DNA of 64,000 bases, from NCBI GenBank assembly GCA_022844105.1, contig JALHMJ010000007.1, positions 99,435-163,434 of the forward strand. The letters run 5' to 3'. This DNA comes from Hyphomicrobium sp. (lineage in GTDB: Bacteria > Pseudomonadota > Alphaproteobacteria > Rhizobiales > Hyphomicrobiaceae). Shown in pieces: positions 7,766 through 18,251 of this stretch. The position numbers were made by a program, and so were the translations under genes. Under the pieces are notes generated by a model. It was not told the DNA's origin, ran no database searches, and saw only the letters and a list, made by a program, of their open reading frames with translations. Each line of letters starts with the position of its first letter. Within the stretch, counting starts at the first letter, position 1.

Positions 7766-9445
7766 TCAAACGGCGGTGGCGCCGCGATTGACGACCCTCA
7801 GGTCGAAGGCGGCGGCCAGCAGTGCCTTGGTATAGTCCTGCTTGGGCGCAGAAAATATCTGCTCCACCGTTCCCGACTCGACGACCTTGCCGTTGCGCAT
7901 CACCAGCACGTCGTTACACAGCGCCCGCACAACCTTGAGATCGTGGCTGATGAACAAATAGCCGAGCCCGCGCCGCTTCTGCAGATCGCGCAGGAGGTCG
8001 ACGATCTGAGCTTGCACGCTTTGGTCAAGCGCGCTCGTCGGCTCGTCAAGCATGAGGAACTTTGGCTCCAGCACAATCGCCCGGGCAATTGCAATACGCT
8101 GCCGCTGCCCGCCTGAAAACTCGTGCGGGTACCGGTCGAGCCAATCCGGATCAAGACCGACTTCTTTCAACGACTGGCGAATACGATCCCGGCGCTGCTC
8201 ATATGTCAGCTCCGGTTTGAGGATCTGTAGCCCTTCTTCGATGATTTGCGACACCGACAGACGCGGCGACAGCGAACCGTATGGATCTTGGAAAACGATC
8301 TGCATGTCTCGACGCAGAGCCCGCATTTCCTTCGAGTTGAACCCGTCGATACGCTGCCCCGCGTAGACGATCGGCCCTTCCGACGATATGAGGCGCAAAA
8401 TTGCAAGACCGAGCGTGGTTTTACCCGAACCCGATTCCCCGACCACGCCAAGCGTATCGCCCTCGCGCAGCCGCAGCGACACGCCATCAACCGCCTTGAT
8501 GTAATCAACCGTTTTGCGCAGCAGACCGCGCTTGATCGGGAACCAAACCTTGAGATCGTCGGTCTCAACGAGCACGGGAGCCGACGCCGGCGCCGGTGTC
8601 GCCCGGCCCTTCGGTTCGCTTTCAATCAGATGGCGCGTATAGGGGTGCTTGGCATCGGCGAAAATCGCCTCAGTGGTGCCCTCCTCCACGATTTCACCGT
8701 GGCGCATGACATAAACACGGTCCGCCATGCGCCGCACGATGCCCAAATCGTGCGTGATAAGCAGCATCGAAAGCCCGAACTCTTTCTTGAGATCAGCCAG
8801 CAGTTCTAGGATCTGCGCCTGGATCGTTACGTCGAGCGCCGTGGTCGGCTCGTCGGCAATAAGCAGGTCCGGCTCATTGGCCAGCGCCATCGCGATCATC
8901 ACGCGCTGCCGCTGCCCACCCGATAATTGATGCGGATAGTCCGCCAGACGCGCCTCTGGATCGCGGATGCCGACCTTGCGCAAGAGTTCGATCACGCGCG
9001 AACGCACCTCTGCTTCGTCCAGGCCGCGATGCACCCTGAGGACTTCGCCGACCTGCTTTTCAATGCTGTGCAGCGGATTGAGCGACGTCATCGGCTCCTG
9101 GAAAATGATCGAGATGCGATTACCGCGCACCGATTGCATCTCGCGTTCGCTCGCGCGCAGGAAATCCCGCCCCTCGAAAATGATTTCGCCGCCCGGATGC
9201 GAAGCCGCCGGATAGGGCAGCAGCTTCATGATCGAAAGCGCCGACACACTCTTGCCCGAGCCCGACTCGCCCACGAGCGCCACGGTCTCACCCTTGCCGA
9301 TGTGAAACGAGACGCCCTTGACGGCCAATGTTTCCACACTGCCCGAGCGGAACGCCACCTTCAGTCCGCGGATGTCGATCAACGTCTCAGCCGCCCCAAG
9401 GCCGGCAGGTTCTTTGGCAAGCGTCACGGCTTCCGCCTTTGTCAT
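7766..9445 (-). CDS. yejF: oligopeptide ABC transporter, duplicated ATP-binding protein (YejF-type)
   Basis: This 559-residue cytoplasmic subunit carries two complete ABC ATPase domains. The first has Walker A GESGSGKS at about 59-66, the LSGGQRQR signature and Walker [13 protein letters not shown]. The second has GESGSGKTT at about 345, FSGGQRQR and [12 protein letters not shown]. OppD/OppF-type C-terminal extensions follow each. It powers the YejB/YejE permeases encoded immediately upstream (10-bp gap). It is the last gene of a five-gene unit on the minus strand. Confidence 0.92.
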   Translation of the reverse strand: MTKAEAVTLAKEPAGLGAAETLIDIRGLKVAFRSGSVETLAVKGVSFHIGKGETVALVGESGSGKSVSALSIMKLLPYPAASHPGGEIIFEGRDFLRASEREMQSVRGNRISIIFQEPMTSLNPLHSIEKQVGEVLRVHRGLDEAEVRSRVIELLRKVGIRDPEARLADYPHQLSGGQRQRVMIAMALANEPDLLIADEPTTALDVTIQAQILELLADLKKEFGLSMLLITHDLGIVRRMADRVYVMRHGEIVEEGTTEAIFADAKHPYTRHLIESEPKGRATPAPASAPVLVETDDLKVWFPIKRGLLRKTVDYIKAVDGVSLRLREGDTLGVVGESGSGKTTLGLAILRLISSEGPIVYAGQRIDGFNSKEMRALRRDMQIVFQDPYGSLSPRLSVSQIIEEGLQILKPELTYEQRRDRIRQSLKEVGLDPDWLDRYPHEFSGGQRQRIAIARAIVLEPKFLMLDEPTSALDQSVQAQIVDLLRDLQKRRGLGYLFISHDLKVVRALCNDVLVMRNGKVVESGTVEQIFSAPKQDYTKALLAAAFDLRVVNRGATAV

Positions 9446-9455
9446 CGCGCGTTCC

Positions 9456-10685
9456 TCAGCGGAAAGTCTTTTTGGGATCGAGCGCGTCGCGCACGGCCTC
9501 GCCGACGAAGATCAACAGCGACAGCAGTAACGCGATGAGTATGAACCCCGAGAGCCCGAGCCACGGCGCATCAAGATACTTTTTACCTTGCAGCAGAAGC
9601 TCACCCAGAGATGGCGAACCCGGCGGCAGCCCCAGCCCGAGAAAATCCAGCGCCGTCAGCAGGGCAACCGAGCCCGACAGCTTGAACGGCAAGAAGGTCA
9701 GCGTGGCGACCATCGCGTTGGGCAGCAAATGCTTCCACATGATCGTCGTGTCTGAAAGCCCAAGCGCGCGGGCCGCTCGAATGTACTCGAAATTGCGGCC
9801 ACGCAGAAACTCGGCCCTCACGATCCCAACAAGACCCGTCCACTGAAACGCCAGCAAGACAATCAGCAGCGTCCAGAAACCGGGGATCAGAACAGACGAG
9901 ATAATCAGCAGTACGTAAAGTTCCGGAATGGATGACCAGATTTCGAGAAAGCGCTGAAACACGAGATCGACACGGCCACCGAAATACCCCTGCACCGCAC
10001 CCGCAGCGACACCGATGATCGACGACAGGATCGTGAGCAGCAGACCGAAGATGACCGACACGCGAAATCCGTAAATGATGCGCGCCATAACATCGCGGCC
10101 TTGGTCGTCGAGACCAAGCCAGTTCATGTTGCCGATCGAATGGTACCGCGCCAATTGTTCGGCATCCGCCTCGCACAACTTCGCGTTCGACGCCCACTGC
10201 GGCGGCGCGGGAAATCCTAACCCGCTGGGAACTTCGACCCCGTCTTTCGTCTCCGTGCATGAACCGTTGGATCGCGCCCGGGTTGGATAATCCTTGTTGA
10301 TGGTGTCGTAAGAAAAAGCGATCGGTGGCCAGATCGCCCACCCGTTGTCGCGGATTTCATTCAGAATGACAGGGTCGCGATAGTCGGTCACCGCGAGAAA
10401 GCCGCCGAATTTTTCTTCCGGGTAGTCGACAAAAATCGGCGCCAGGATTTCGCCCTTGTAACTCATGATGATCGGCCGGTCGTTGGCGACAAACTCCGCA
10501 AACAGCGACAGAATGAACAAAACGCCGAAGATCCACAGGCTCCAGTAGCCGCGTCGATTCTGCTTGAAATTCTCCCAGCGCCGCCGGTTCAGCGGCGACA
10601 ACTCCACGCCGCGCCAGAATTGCAATCGCCGCACGAGCGAAGGCTCGGCGGTCTTGGCAGCAGCGGAGGCGTCGACGGACGTCAT
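9456..10685 (-). CDS. yejE: oligopeptide ABC transporter permease (YejE-type)
   Basis: The 409-residue inner-membrane permease belongs to the DppC/YejE branch. An N-terminal helix (about 44-65) is followed by a roughly 120-residue periplasmic stretch, which is the YejE hallmark. The C-terminal permease core follows, with the EAA-type loop around EYIRAARALGLSDTTIMWKH and final helices. LGLDDQGRDV is the conserved DppC-like entry motif. It starts 3 bp after yejB and ends 10 bp before yejF, so all are probably co-translated. Confidence 0.92.
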   Translation of the reverse strand: MTSVDASAAAKTAEPSLVRRLQFWRGVELSPLNRRRWENFKQNRRGYWSLWIFGVLFILSLFAEFVANDRPIIMSYKGEILAPIFVDYPEEKFGGFLAVTDYRDPVILNEIRDNGWAIWPPIAFSYDTINKDYPTRARSNGSCTETKDGVEVPSGLGFPAPPQWASNAKLCEADAEQLARYHSIGNMNWLGLDDQGRDVMARIIYGFRVSVIFGLLLTILSSIIGVAAGAVQGYFGGRVDLVFQRFLEIWSSIPELYVLLIISSVLIPGFWTLLIVLLAFQWTGLVGIVRAEFLRGRNFEYIRAARALGLSDTTIMWKHLLPNAMVATLTFLPFKLSGSVALLTALDFLGLGLPPGSPSLGELLLQGKKYLDAPWLGLSGFILIALLLSLLIFVGEAVRDALDPKKTFR

Positions 10686-10688
10686 GCG

Positions 10689-11807
10689 TCAGACCTCTCG
10701 GCTTTCAAAATCGATCCGCGGATCGACAAGCGTGTAGATAAAGTCCGACAACAGGTTGGCGATCAGTCCAACGAGCGAAAAAATGTAAAGCGTCGCAAAT
10801 ACCACGGCGTAATCGCGATTGATGACGGACTCAAACCCGAGCAGTCCCAAGCCATCGAGCGAGAAGATCGTCTCGATCAAAAGCGAGCCAGAAAAGAAAG
10901 CGCCAATGAATGCCGACGGAAACCCGGCAATGATCAACAGCATCGCGTTCCGGAACACATGCCCATACAGAACTTCGTGTTCCGTCAGTCCCTTTGCCCG
11001 CGCGGTCACCACATACTGTTTGCGGATTTCATCAAGAAACGAATTCTTCGTCAGAAAGGTCATGGTCGTAAAGGTGCCGAGAGCCAGCGCGATGAGTGGC
11101 AACGTCAGATGCCAGAAATAATCGACGATTTTGCCGAACGTCGATAGCTCCGCAAAGTTGTCCGACACGAGCCCGCGCGAGGGAAACCACTGGAAGAACG
11201 ACGATCCAGCAAAAACGACCAGCAGCAGCACCGCCACCAGAAATCCCGGCACCGCATACCCGATGACCAGGACCGTACTCGTCCACGTATCGAAGCGTTC
11301 CCCATCGCGCACCGCCTTGCGAATGCCGAGCGGGATCGAAATGAGATACGTCACGAGCGTCATCCACAATCCGAGCGAGATGGAGACCGGGAGCTTTTCC
11401 TTAATGAGTTCGATGACCGAGATGTCGCGGAAGTAGCTCTCGCCGAAATTGAATGTGAAGTAATTCTTCATCATCAGAAAGAAGCGTTCGTGCGCCGGCT
11501 TGTCGAAGCCGAACTGCTTCTCCAGGCTCTTTATGAATTCTGGGTCAAGTCCCTGCGCCCCGCGATACTTCGAATTGAGTGCGTCCGCGCCGCCCTGCCC
11601 GGCCTGAGAACTGCCACCGCCGGCCAATTCACCGCCGCCGCCGCCGCCGAACCGCTCGGTGGCCCCGACGCCCGAACCCGACAGCTGCGCAATGACCCGC
11701 TCCACGGGACCGCCCGGCGCAAACTGGATGATGACGAAGCTGATAAACATGATCCCGAGCAGCGTCGGAAAGATCAAAAGCGTTCGTTTCAGAAGATAAG
11801 CGCCCAT
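10689..11807 (-). CDS. yejB: oligopeptide ABC transporter permease (YejB-type)
   Basis: The 372-residue inner-membrane subunit starts with the DppB signature: a basic N-terminus then a helix, ending in FAPGGPVERV. A Gly/Ala/Ser-rich loop at about 45-75 is unusually low in complexity, as in other YejB proteins. The permease core has the EAA loop near VVTARAKGLTEHEVLYGHVF. It sits 19 bp after the upstream binding-protein gene and 3 bp before yejE. Confidence 0.92.
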   Translation of the reverse strand: MGAYLLKRTLLIFPTLLGIMFISFVIIQFAPGGPVERVIAQLSGSGVGATERFGGGGGGELAGGGSSQAGQGGADALNSKYRGAQGLDPEFIKSLEKQFGFDKPAHERFFLMMKNYFTFNFGESYFRDISVIELIKEKLPVSISLGLWMTLVTYLISIPLGIRKAVRDGERFDTWTSTVLVIGYAVPGFLVAVLLLVVFAGSSFFQWFPSRGLVSDNFAELSTFGKIVDYFWHLTLPLIALALGTFTTMTFLTKNSFLDEIRKQYVVTARAKGLTEHEVLYGHVFRNAMLLIIAGFPSAFIGAFFSGSLLIETIFSLDGLGLLGFESVINRDYAVVFATLYIFSLVGLIANLLSDFIYTLVDPRIDFESREV

Positions 11808-11826
11808 GATCGATCGCGCGTCCCTG

Positions 11827-13662
11827 TCATTGAGCCGTTAGTTTCGCAGCTTTCGCGTCATCATACCACCACGTGGTGAGCGCCCCGCGATCATACTTCG
11901 GCTTCACGTCCGGCCACGCGTACTTGTTCCAGAAGGCGACATGATGGGCAGCCTTATACCAATGCGGCACCCAGTAGTGCCCGGCTCGCAGCACCCTGTC
12001 GAGCGCCCGCGCGGCAACGACCATCTCCGCTCGTGACTGCGATTTCACGATCTTGTCCGATAGCGCATCCACGGCCGGGTTGGAAATGCCGGCGAGGTTG
12101 AAACTGCCGTCCGTCTTTGCCGCCTCCGAACCCCAGAAGTTCTTCAACTCGATTCCCGGCGTCAGCCGCAGTCTGAACCGCTGGACCGTCATATCGAAAT
12201 CGAACGTCTTCATCCTCAGTTCGAATTGCGCCGGATCCACGCGGCGCATGCTGGCGATGATGCCGATGGATCTCAGATTTTTGACGAACGGCCCCGCGAT
12301 CCGCTCGAATGCCGCCGAGTCGAGCAGGATTTCAAACTCGAATGGCTTCCCGTCCGGATTTTTGAGCGTCCGCGTCGATGGATCGAGGGTCCAGCCCGCC
12401 TCTTTCAAGAGCGCTTGTGCCTTACGCAAGTTTTCGCGCGGCAGCCCTGATCCGTCTGTGACGGGCGGCACATAGACGTCGCCGAAAACCGCCGCCGGCA
12501 ACTGCGGCCTGAAAGGCTCCAGCAGCACCAGTTCCTCTGGTGTCGGTTTGCCGGTGGCTTTCATATCCGAGTTCTCAAAGAAACTCGCGGTACGCTCATA
12601 GAGCCCGTAAAAAAGGTTGCGGTTCGACCACTCGAAATCGAACGCAAGGTCGAGTGCCTGCCGCACGCGCATGTCTTGAAACAGCGTCCGCCGCGTATTG
12701 AGAAAGAACCCCTGCGCACCCGAAGGTGTCTCGTCGGCAAGAGAAACCTTTAAGACCCGGCCGTCCTTGACCATGGGTTTGTCGTATCCGGTGGCCCAAT
12801 CCTTCGACGTGAACTCCTCGCGAAAGTCGATCGTGCGCGCGAACAGGGCGTCCAATTCCAAAGTGCGATCACGAAAATAGTCGTACCGCACTTCATCGAA
12901 GTTGAAGCGGCCGCGATTGACGGGCAAATCGCGACCCCAGTAGTCGCTGCGCCGCTCATATGAAACATAACGGCCCTGGCTGTATTGACCGACCTTGTAA
13001 GGCCCTGACCCCAGCGGCCGTTGCAGCCAGGTTTCTTCAAAGCCCTGCGTTGCGTAGAAGGCTTTCGGGAGCACCGGCAGCTGCGCAACTTCGATCGGCA
13101 GGGTCTTGACGAGATCGCCCTTGAACGAAAACCTGACGGTATGTGTGTCGAGCGCTTCGGCCTTCTCCACATCATACAAAACGATCCGATAACTCGGATG
13201 GCCCTTGGTCTTCAGCGCATCGAACGAAAAGACGACGTCATCGGCCGTCACCGCCGTACCATCGGCGAACTTCGCCTCCGGCCGTAGCTTGAACGTGACC
13301 GCCATACCATCGGGCGCCACATCGGCCGACTTTGCAACGAGCCCATAAACCGCGTCCGGCTCGTCGAGCGCGCGCGTCATGAGCGTGTCGTAGACAAGGT
13401 CGAGTCCCTGCGCCCGATCACCCTTAAGAATGAACTGATTGAAGCTATCGAATGTCAACGTGCCGCCGGGGCCGACCTGCGAAACTTTACCGCCTTTGGG
13501 CGCGTCCGGCTTGACGTAATCAAAATGCGTGAAGTCCGCCGGATATTTCAAATCGCCGAAAATCGAAAGCCCATGCCGCTCGTCCGCGATCGCCGGCCAC
13601 CCCGCGACCAGCACGCCGGCTATCAGGGCACATGCGAACTGAAAAACCGACGCCTGCTTCAC
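11827..13662 (-). CDS. yejA: oligopeptide ABC transporter substrate-binding protein (second of two)
   Basis: This is a family 5 periplasmic solute-binding protein of 611 residues. The signal peptide (about residues 5-25, FACALIAGVLVAG core) is followed by HGLSIFGDLKYPADFTHFDY and the family 5 core (GPYKV, RRSDYWGRDLP, GFFLNTRR, VRQALDLAFDFEW). The start is GTG 13662: GTGA makes a 4-base overlap with the stop of the preceding binding protein, which settles the start even though the frame is open much further upstream. It probably captures oligopeptides for YejBEF. The upstream neighbour is a paralogue, so the importer has two delivery proteins. Confidence 0.93.
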   Translation of the reverse strand: MKQASVFQFACALIAGVLVAGWPAIADERHGLSIFGDLKYPADFTHFDYVKPDAPKGGKVSQVGPGGTLTFDSFNQFILKGDRAQGLDLVYDTLMTRALDEPDAVYGLVAKSADVAPDGMAVTFKLRPEAKFADGTAVTADDVVFSFDALKTKGHPSYRIVLYDVEKAEALDTHTVRFSFKGDLVKTLPIEVAQLPVLPKAFYATQGFEETWLQRPLGSGPYKVGQYSQGRYVSYERRSDYWGRDLPVNRGRFNFDEVRYDYFRDRTLELDALFARTIDFREEFTSKDWATGYDKPMVKDGRVLKVSLADETPSGAQGFFLNTRRTLFQDMRVRQALDLAFDFEWSNRNLFYGLYERTASFFENSDMKATGKPTPEELVLLEPFRPQLPAAVFGDVYVPPVTDGSGLPRENLRKAQALLKEAGWTLDPSTRTLKNPDGKPFEFEILLDSAAFERIAGPFVKNLRSIGIIASMRRVDPAQFELRMKTFDFDMTVQRFRLRLTPGIELKNFWGSEAAKTDGSFNLAGISNPAVDALSDKIVKSQSRAEMVVAARALDRVLRAGHYWVPHWYKAAHHVAFWNKYAWPDVKPKYDRGALTTWWYDDAKAAKLTAQ

Positions 13663-15518
13663 TTGCCACGCGCGGCCTTCACCGCATCTGCCTTCGCGGG
13701 ATCGACCCACCATGCGTTGACGTAACCCGGATTTTGCGCCGGCAGCTTCGCCGGCCGGCCGTAGATATCCCACGTCGCGATCCGATCGTAGGGATAGTAC
13801 CACTGCGGAACGACGTAGAAATTCCACAACAACACCCGGTCGAGCGCCTTCGTGGCCGCCACCAGATCCTCCCGGTTCTTCGCGAACACGACGTTGTCGA
13901 CAAGCTTGTCGATCGCCGGGTTCTTGATGCCGATCGTGTTGCAGCTGCCCTCGCGCTCCGCCGATGCCGAGCCCCAATAATCGCGCTGCTCGTTGCCGGG
14001 AGAATGTGATTGCGCGAAACTATCGACGATCAAATCGAAATCGCGCGTCTTCTCGCGCTGCTCATATTGCGAACTATCGACAATACGGACACTCGCTGCG
14101 ATCCCGAGCTTTTTCAGGCTTTCGGTGAACGGCAGGACAATACGCTCAAAATCCGGCTGCACGAGCAGGATCTCGACTTTCAATAACTCGCCCGCGGCGT
14201 TCTTGCGCTGTCCGCCGGAAACCTTCCAGCCGGCTTCATCGAGAAGCTGTGTCCCCGCCCGCATATTTATCCGGAAATCGGCATCCTTTTCATGCGCCGA
14301 GCTCTTCCACGGCGTCGTGAAAACTTCCGGCGGAACATCCGATTTGACGGCATTCAGAAACTCCAGTTCGCGACCCTCGGGCAACCCCGTGGCGGCCAGC
14401 TCCGAATTGCCAAAGAAACTCTGCGATCGCACATACTGGCTATAAAAAATCGACTTGTTGAGGGCTTCGAAATTGAAGGCGAGCGCAATGACTTTGCGCA
14501 CGCGAATATCGTCGAACGGCTTCCGGCGTGCGTTGAACGCAAAGCCTTGCATCGACGCAACGCGCTTGTGCGGCAAGGCCTCTTTCTTGACGAAACCTTT
14601 CTTGGCCGCAGCAAACTCGTACTGCGTGGCCCAGGCGCTCGCGACCGACTCCGTCCAAAAATCGACGTCGCCCGACTTGAATGCTTCGAAAGCCGGGGTG
14701 CGATCCTTAAAGTAGATGTACGAAATTTCGTCGAAGTTGTTCTGCCCCTTGGTCACCGGCAGATCCTTCGCCCAGTAGTCGGCGACCCGCTCATAAACAA
14801 TCCGCCGACCGGGATCGACGGATTTGATTTTATACGGGCCGGAGCCGAGCGGAGGTTCGAGCGTTGATTTGCCAAGATCGCGCTTCTCGCCCTTTTCGTT
14901 CGTACCCTCATAGAAGTGCTTTGGAATGACATTGAGCTGCCCCACGATCAGCGGCAACTCACGATTGCCTGGCTTGTCGAAGGTAAACGTCACCTCGCGT
15001 TCGCCGGTCTTCTCAGCCTTGACGACGTTCTGATAGTAGAAGTTACTGCGCGGATCGCTTTTCTTAAGCTCCGCCATGCTGAAAATCACATCGTCCGGAG
15101 TGATCGGCCGGCCATCGTGAAACTTCGCCTCCGGCCTGAGACCGAACGTGACCGACGAATAATCATCCGGATACGAAATCCACTCGGCGATAAGCCCATA
15201 CTCCGTCGATGGCTCGTCTGGCGAGTTGAATAACAAGGTGTCGAACACGTTGCCGAGACCGGCCGCCGGCTGGCCTTTGACGGTGAACGGATTCAAGCTG
15301 TCAAAATTACCAACCGCGGAAAGCCGGAGCGCGCCACCTTTCGGGGCATCGGGGTTGACCCATTCGAAATGTGTAAAGTTCGCCGGCAGCTTCGGTTCAC
15401 CCAGGAGGGACACGGCATGCCGCTTCAATGGCGCCGCAGCGCCTTCTGCCAACACTGGAACGGATGCGAGGAGAAGCAACCCGGCGAAAAAGCCAACAGC
15501 AAGTGAAGGGCGGTGCAT
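13659..15518 (-). CDS. yejA: oligopeptide ABC transporter substrate-binding protein (first of two)
   Basis: The 619-residue family 5 binding protein has a clear signal peptide (GFFAGLLLLASVPVLAEG). The mature part begins with HAVSLLGEPKLPANFTHFEW and carries SGPYKIKSV, RVADYWAKDLPV, GFAFNARRKPFDDIRVRK and related core motifs. ATG 15518 lies 11 bases after AGGAGG. It shares its architecture with the next gene, to which it is joined by a GTGA overlap, and is probably the first gene of the operon. A tandem duplication followed by divergence is the simplest explanation for the pair. Confidence 0.92.
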   Translation of the reverse strand: MHRPSLAVGFFAGLLLLASVPVLAEGAAAPLKRHAVSLLGEPKLPANFTHFEWVNPDAPKGGALRLSAVGNFDSLNPFTVKGQPAAGLGNVFDTLLFNSPDEPSTEYGLIAEWISYPDDYSSVTFGLRPEAKFHDGRPITPDDVIFSMAELKKSDPRSNFYYQNVVKAEKTGEREVTFTFDKPGNRELPLIVGQLNVIPKHFYEGTNEKGEKRDLGKSTLEPPLGSGPYKIKSVDPGRRIVYERVADYWAKDLPVTKGQNNFDEISYIYFKDRTPAFEAFKSGDVDFWTESVASAWATQYEFAAAKKGFVKKEALPHKRVASMQGFAFNARRKPFDDIRVRKVIALAFNFEALNKSIFYSQYVRSQSFFGNSELAATGLPEGRELEFLNAVKSDVPPEVFTTPWKSSAHEKDADFRINMRAGTQLLDEAGWKVSGGQRKNAAGELLKVEILLVQPDFERIVLPFTESLKKLGIAASVRIVDSSQYEQREKTRDFDLIVDSFAQSHSPGNEQRDYWGSASAEREGSCNTIGIKNPAIDKLVDNVVFAKNREDLVAATKALDRVLLWNFYVVPQWYYPYDRIATWDIYGRPAKLPAQNPGYVNAWWVDPAKADAVKAARGK

Positions 15519-15654
15519 CGGCAGGTGGTCCTCCTCGACAGGCAATGTCCACGTCAAAGCACTGCCCGCAATCGACAGCGCTGGATGTCATACCATGCGT
15601 GTAGCCGCGGACAGCTGGCCAGTGCGCTTAAAGTTTCTTAATGTCATCTTCACA

Positions 15655-15685
15655 CAAAAAGCCCCACCAAGTGATTGGCAGGGCT
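15655..15685 (-). terminator. Rho-independent terminator of the cytochrome c gene
   Basis: On the minus strand, AGCCCTGCCAA and TTGGTGGGGCT form an 11-bp stem with two G-T wobbles and a TCAC loop, followed by TTTTTGTG. It lies 27 bp after the gene's stop. Confidence 0.85.
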
Positions 15686-15711
15686 CTCGATTTCGGTTTC
15701 TTCGCCGCGCT

Positions 15712-16362
15712 TCAGTTCGGCAGTGGAGCGGGAGCATCCGCGAGTGTGCGCAGATAAGCGATGATTTGCGCGATTTCGTTTGGATCTTTTATGCCGGCGA
15801 AAACCATCTTCGTGCCCGCGATGTAACCCTTCGGCTGATGCAGGAAAAGCGCAAGGTTCTCGTAGGTCCATCCACCGCCCTTGGCCTTGAGGGCCTCCGA
15901 GTACTTGGCCGCGAAATCGGACTGCGCCGCCTTGGGACGGTTCACGACGCCCCACAGGTTCGGCCCCACAGAACTCGGCGCATCTTTCTTTACGACATGA
16001 CAGGAGGCGCATTTTTTGAATATCGCCGCGCCTTCGTCAGCCTTTGCCGATGCGAGCATTGCAACGACCGCCTTAGCATCAAACCCCGCTGCAGCAGGAG
16101 CAGCAGCCGGCGCAGCGGCTTCTTTGCCAGCCGCGGGTCCAGCACCCGGGGCCGCCGGGGCCGCAGCCGTTTGATCGACAGTCGCTGCAACCGGAGCGGC
16201 TTCCCCCGCCGCTTCCGCCGTCGCGGTCGGCAGGGCGTAGCCGGCTAGGGGCTGCCCTGCCGGCGTCGCCGTGATGGCGTCAATGATGACGTTCGACCCC
16301 ACGATCAAAAGTAGTGCCGCCAGCATGGCGCCTGTGATCTTACTCAGTTCAAAGGAATCCAT
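15712..16362 (-). CDS. cycM: membrane-anchored class I cytochrome c (CycM-type)
   Basis: It is an inner-membrane-tethered electron carrier on the periplasmic side, in related bacteria feeding the aa3-type terminal oxidase. The 216-residue protein has an uncleaved N-terminal helix (about 10-30), an Ala/Pro-rich linker (40-92) and a cytochrome c domain with heme motif CASCH (118-122), GPNLWGVV and the axial Met in AGTKMVFAG (about 177). ATG 16362 follows GAAGGTG. Position next to kdsB and pheA agrees with the cycM locus of other Hyphomicrobiales, which supports the specific name. Confidence 0.88.
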   Translation of the reverse strand: MDSFELSKITGAMLAALLLIVGSNVIIDAITATPAGQPLAGYALPTATAEAAGEAAPVAATVDQTAAAPAAPGAGPAAGKEAAAPAAAPAAAGFDAKAVVAMLASAKADEGAAIFKKCASCHVVKKDAPSSVGPNLWGVVNRPKAAQSDFAAKYSEALKAKGGGWTYENLALFLHQPKGYIAGTKMVFAGIKDPNEIAQIIAYLRTLADAPAPLPN

Positions 16363-16570
16363 CAGTCACCTTCGTTGCTGCCAGCAAGGCCTCCGGCCCG
16401 CCGGTCCGGCTGATCAAATTCAAGATCTTGCGAGGTCGAATACGCCCTGCCGCATGTATAGGAATCTGGACCCAGCTTGCAACGTGGCATGCGCTGTGTT
16501 CTAGACCGCCACCGCGAGACCTATTGTCCCGGACCCCGGCTGACGACAGCGACCGACTAAGGCAACCTCC

Positions 16571-17326
16571 ATGGCGAAAGCCCGCGCAATCATCCTGATC
16601 CCGGCCCGCCTCAAGGCCACGCGGCTGCCCGACAAGCCGCTCGCCGACATCCATGGCGTGCCGATGATCGTGCATGTCTGGCGCCAGGCGATGGCGGCGG
16701 AGTGCGGCCGGGTTGTCGTTGCCACCGACAGCGAACAAATCTTCGCTGCCGTCCGGTCGGCCGGCGGTGAGGCCGTTATGACGCGCGAAGATCACGCCTC
16801 CGGTTCCGATCGAATCTACGAAGCTCTGAACCGCATCGATCCGGACGGCGACGCAGAGGTCATCGTCAACCTGCAAGGCGACCTGCCGACACTCGATCCC
16901 GCGCTCGTCAGCACGTGCATTGCTCCGCTGCACGCCCGCGGCCCTGATATCGCGACGTTGGCCGCCGTAATCACCAACGACGAAGAGCGTCACAACCCCA
17001 ACGTCGTCAAGGTTGTTGGCTCCGCACTGGCGGAGACCCGCCGCCTGCGCGCGCTCTACTTTACGCGCGCCACGGCACCCCACGGTGACGGACCACTTTA
17101 CCATCATATCGGCATCTATGCCTATCGCCGCGCAGCGCTCGAACGCTTCGTAGCGTTGCGGCCCTCCGGCCTTGAACTTCGCGAAAAACTCGAACAGTTG
17201 CGAGCGCTGGAAGACGGTATGCGCATTGACGTGTCGATCGTTGACACCGTTCCTCTCGGTGTCGATACTCCGGCCGATCTTGAGCGGGCCCGGCACCTCA
17301 TCGCTCCCGCTTCCAGCAAAAAATGA
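16571..17326 (+). CDS. kdsB: 3-deoxy-manno-octulosonate cytidylyltransferase
   Basis: It makes CMP-KDO for lipopolysaccharide inner-core synthesis in the cytoplasm. The 251-residue product shows [15 protein letters not shown] at the nucleotide-binding N-terminus, VVVATDSE, the HASGSDRI motif, VNLQGDLP and [11 protein letters not shown] in the family order, and the length is normal. One small difference is GDLP where GDEP is usual. AAGG precedes the ATG. It is followed by pheA 22 bp on and is divergent from the cytochrome gene. Confidence 0.95.
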   Translation: MAKARAIILIPARLKATRLPDKPLADIHGVPMIVHVWRQAMAAECGRVVVATDSEQIFAAVRSAGGEAVMTREDHASGSDRIYEALNRIDPDGDAEVIVNLQGDLPTLDPALVSTCIAPLHARGPDIATLAAVITNDEERHNPNVVKVVGSALAETRRLRALYFTRATAPHGDGPLYHHIGIYAYRRAALERFVALRPSGLELREKLEQLRALEDGMRIDVSIVDTVPLGVDTPADLERARHLIAPASSKK

Positions 17327-17348
17327 CCATCGACAGAGTCCGATCGCG

Positions 17349-18251
17349 ATGCCGACATCGAAGCATGCGCCTGCGTTGAAGCGGATTGCCTATCAGGGCG
17401 AGCCCGGGGCCAACTCGCATCTTGCCTGTACCGAAGCGTTTCCCGATTTCGAGCCGGTTCCCTATCCGACATTCGAAGATGCGCTGGCCGCGGTCAAAAC
17501 CGGCGACGTCGGGTGCGCCATGATTCCGATTGAAAATTCGGTGGCTGGCCGCGTCGCGGATATCCATCATCTTTTGCCCGATGCCGGCCTCTACATCACC
17601 GGTGAGCACTTCCTGCGCGTTCACCATCAGCTCATGGCAAGGCCAGGCGCGACATTGGCCACGATCAAAGGCGTCATGAGCCACACTCAGGCGCTCGGCC
17701 AGTGTCGAAACACACTGCGCCAATTGGGTCTGAAGGCTATTCCTGAAGCCGACACCGCGGGGTCCGCCCGGTTGGTCGCCGAAAGCAACGATCCGACGTT
17801 GGCCGCCTTGGCCTCGCGCCTCGCCGCAGAAATCTACGGGCTGGACATCCTAAAGTCCGACGTGGAGGACGAAACGCATAATACGACCCGCTTTGTCATT
17901 CTCGCCTGCGAACCTGACGACGCCGAGCCAGAAGATGGCGTCGTCGTCACCACGTTTATTTTTCGCGTCCGCAACGTGCCTGCCGCGCTCTACAAGGCAC
18001 TCGGTGGCTTCGCCACCAACAGCGTCAACATGACCAAACTCGAAAGCTATCAGACCGAGGGCACGTTCAACGCCACGATGTTCTTTGCCGACATCGAAGG
18101 TCATCCCGTTGAACGCAAGGTGCAACTCGCCTTGGAGGAGCTTTCGTTTTTCTCCACCGAGCTGAAATTGCTGGGCACATATCTGGCGAGCCCCTATCGC
18201 GCTGAAGCCAGAGCACGGACGGAGCCCGGCGACGGCGCCCGTATCCGATGA
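17349..18251 (+). CDS. pheA: prephenate dehydratase
   Basis: It converts prephenate to phenylpyruvate in phenylalanine biosynthesis. The 300-residue monofunctional form has the catalytic domain (AYQGEPGANSH at 14-24, IPIENSVAGRV at 59-69, TRF at 180-182) and a C-terminal ACT domain from about 200, with ESYQTEGTF, which gives feedback inhibition by phenylalanine. No chorismate mutase domain is attached. ATG 17349 begins the protein just before the conserved block; a longer open frame overlaps kdsB and is unlikely. It overlaps the next gene by ATGA. Confidence 0.94.
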   Translation: MPTSKHAPALKRIAYQGEPGANSHLACTEAFPDFEPVPYPTFEDALAAVKTGDVGCAMIPIENSVAGRVADIHHLLPDAGLYITGEHFLRVHHQLMARPGATLATIKGVMSHTQALGQCRNTLRQLGLKAIPEADTAGSARLVAESNDPTLAALASRLAAEIYGLDILKSDVEDETHNTTRFVILACEPDDAEPEDGVVVTTFIFRVRNVPAALYKALGGFATNSVNMTKLESYQTEGTFNATMFFADIEGHPVERKVQLALEELSFFSTELKLLGTYLASPYRAEARARTEPGDGARIR

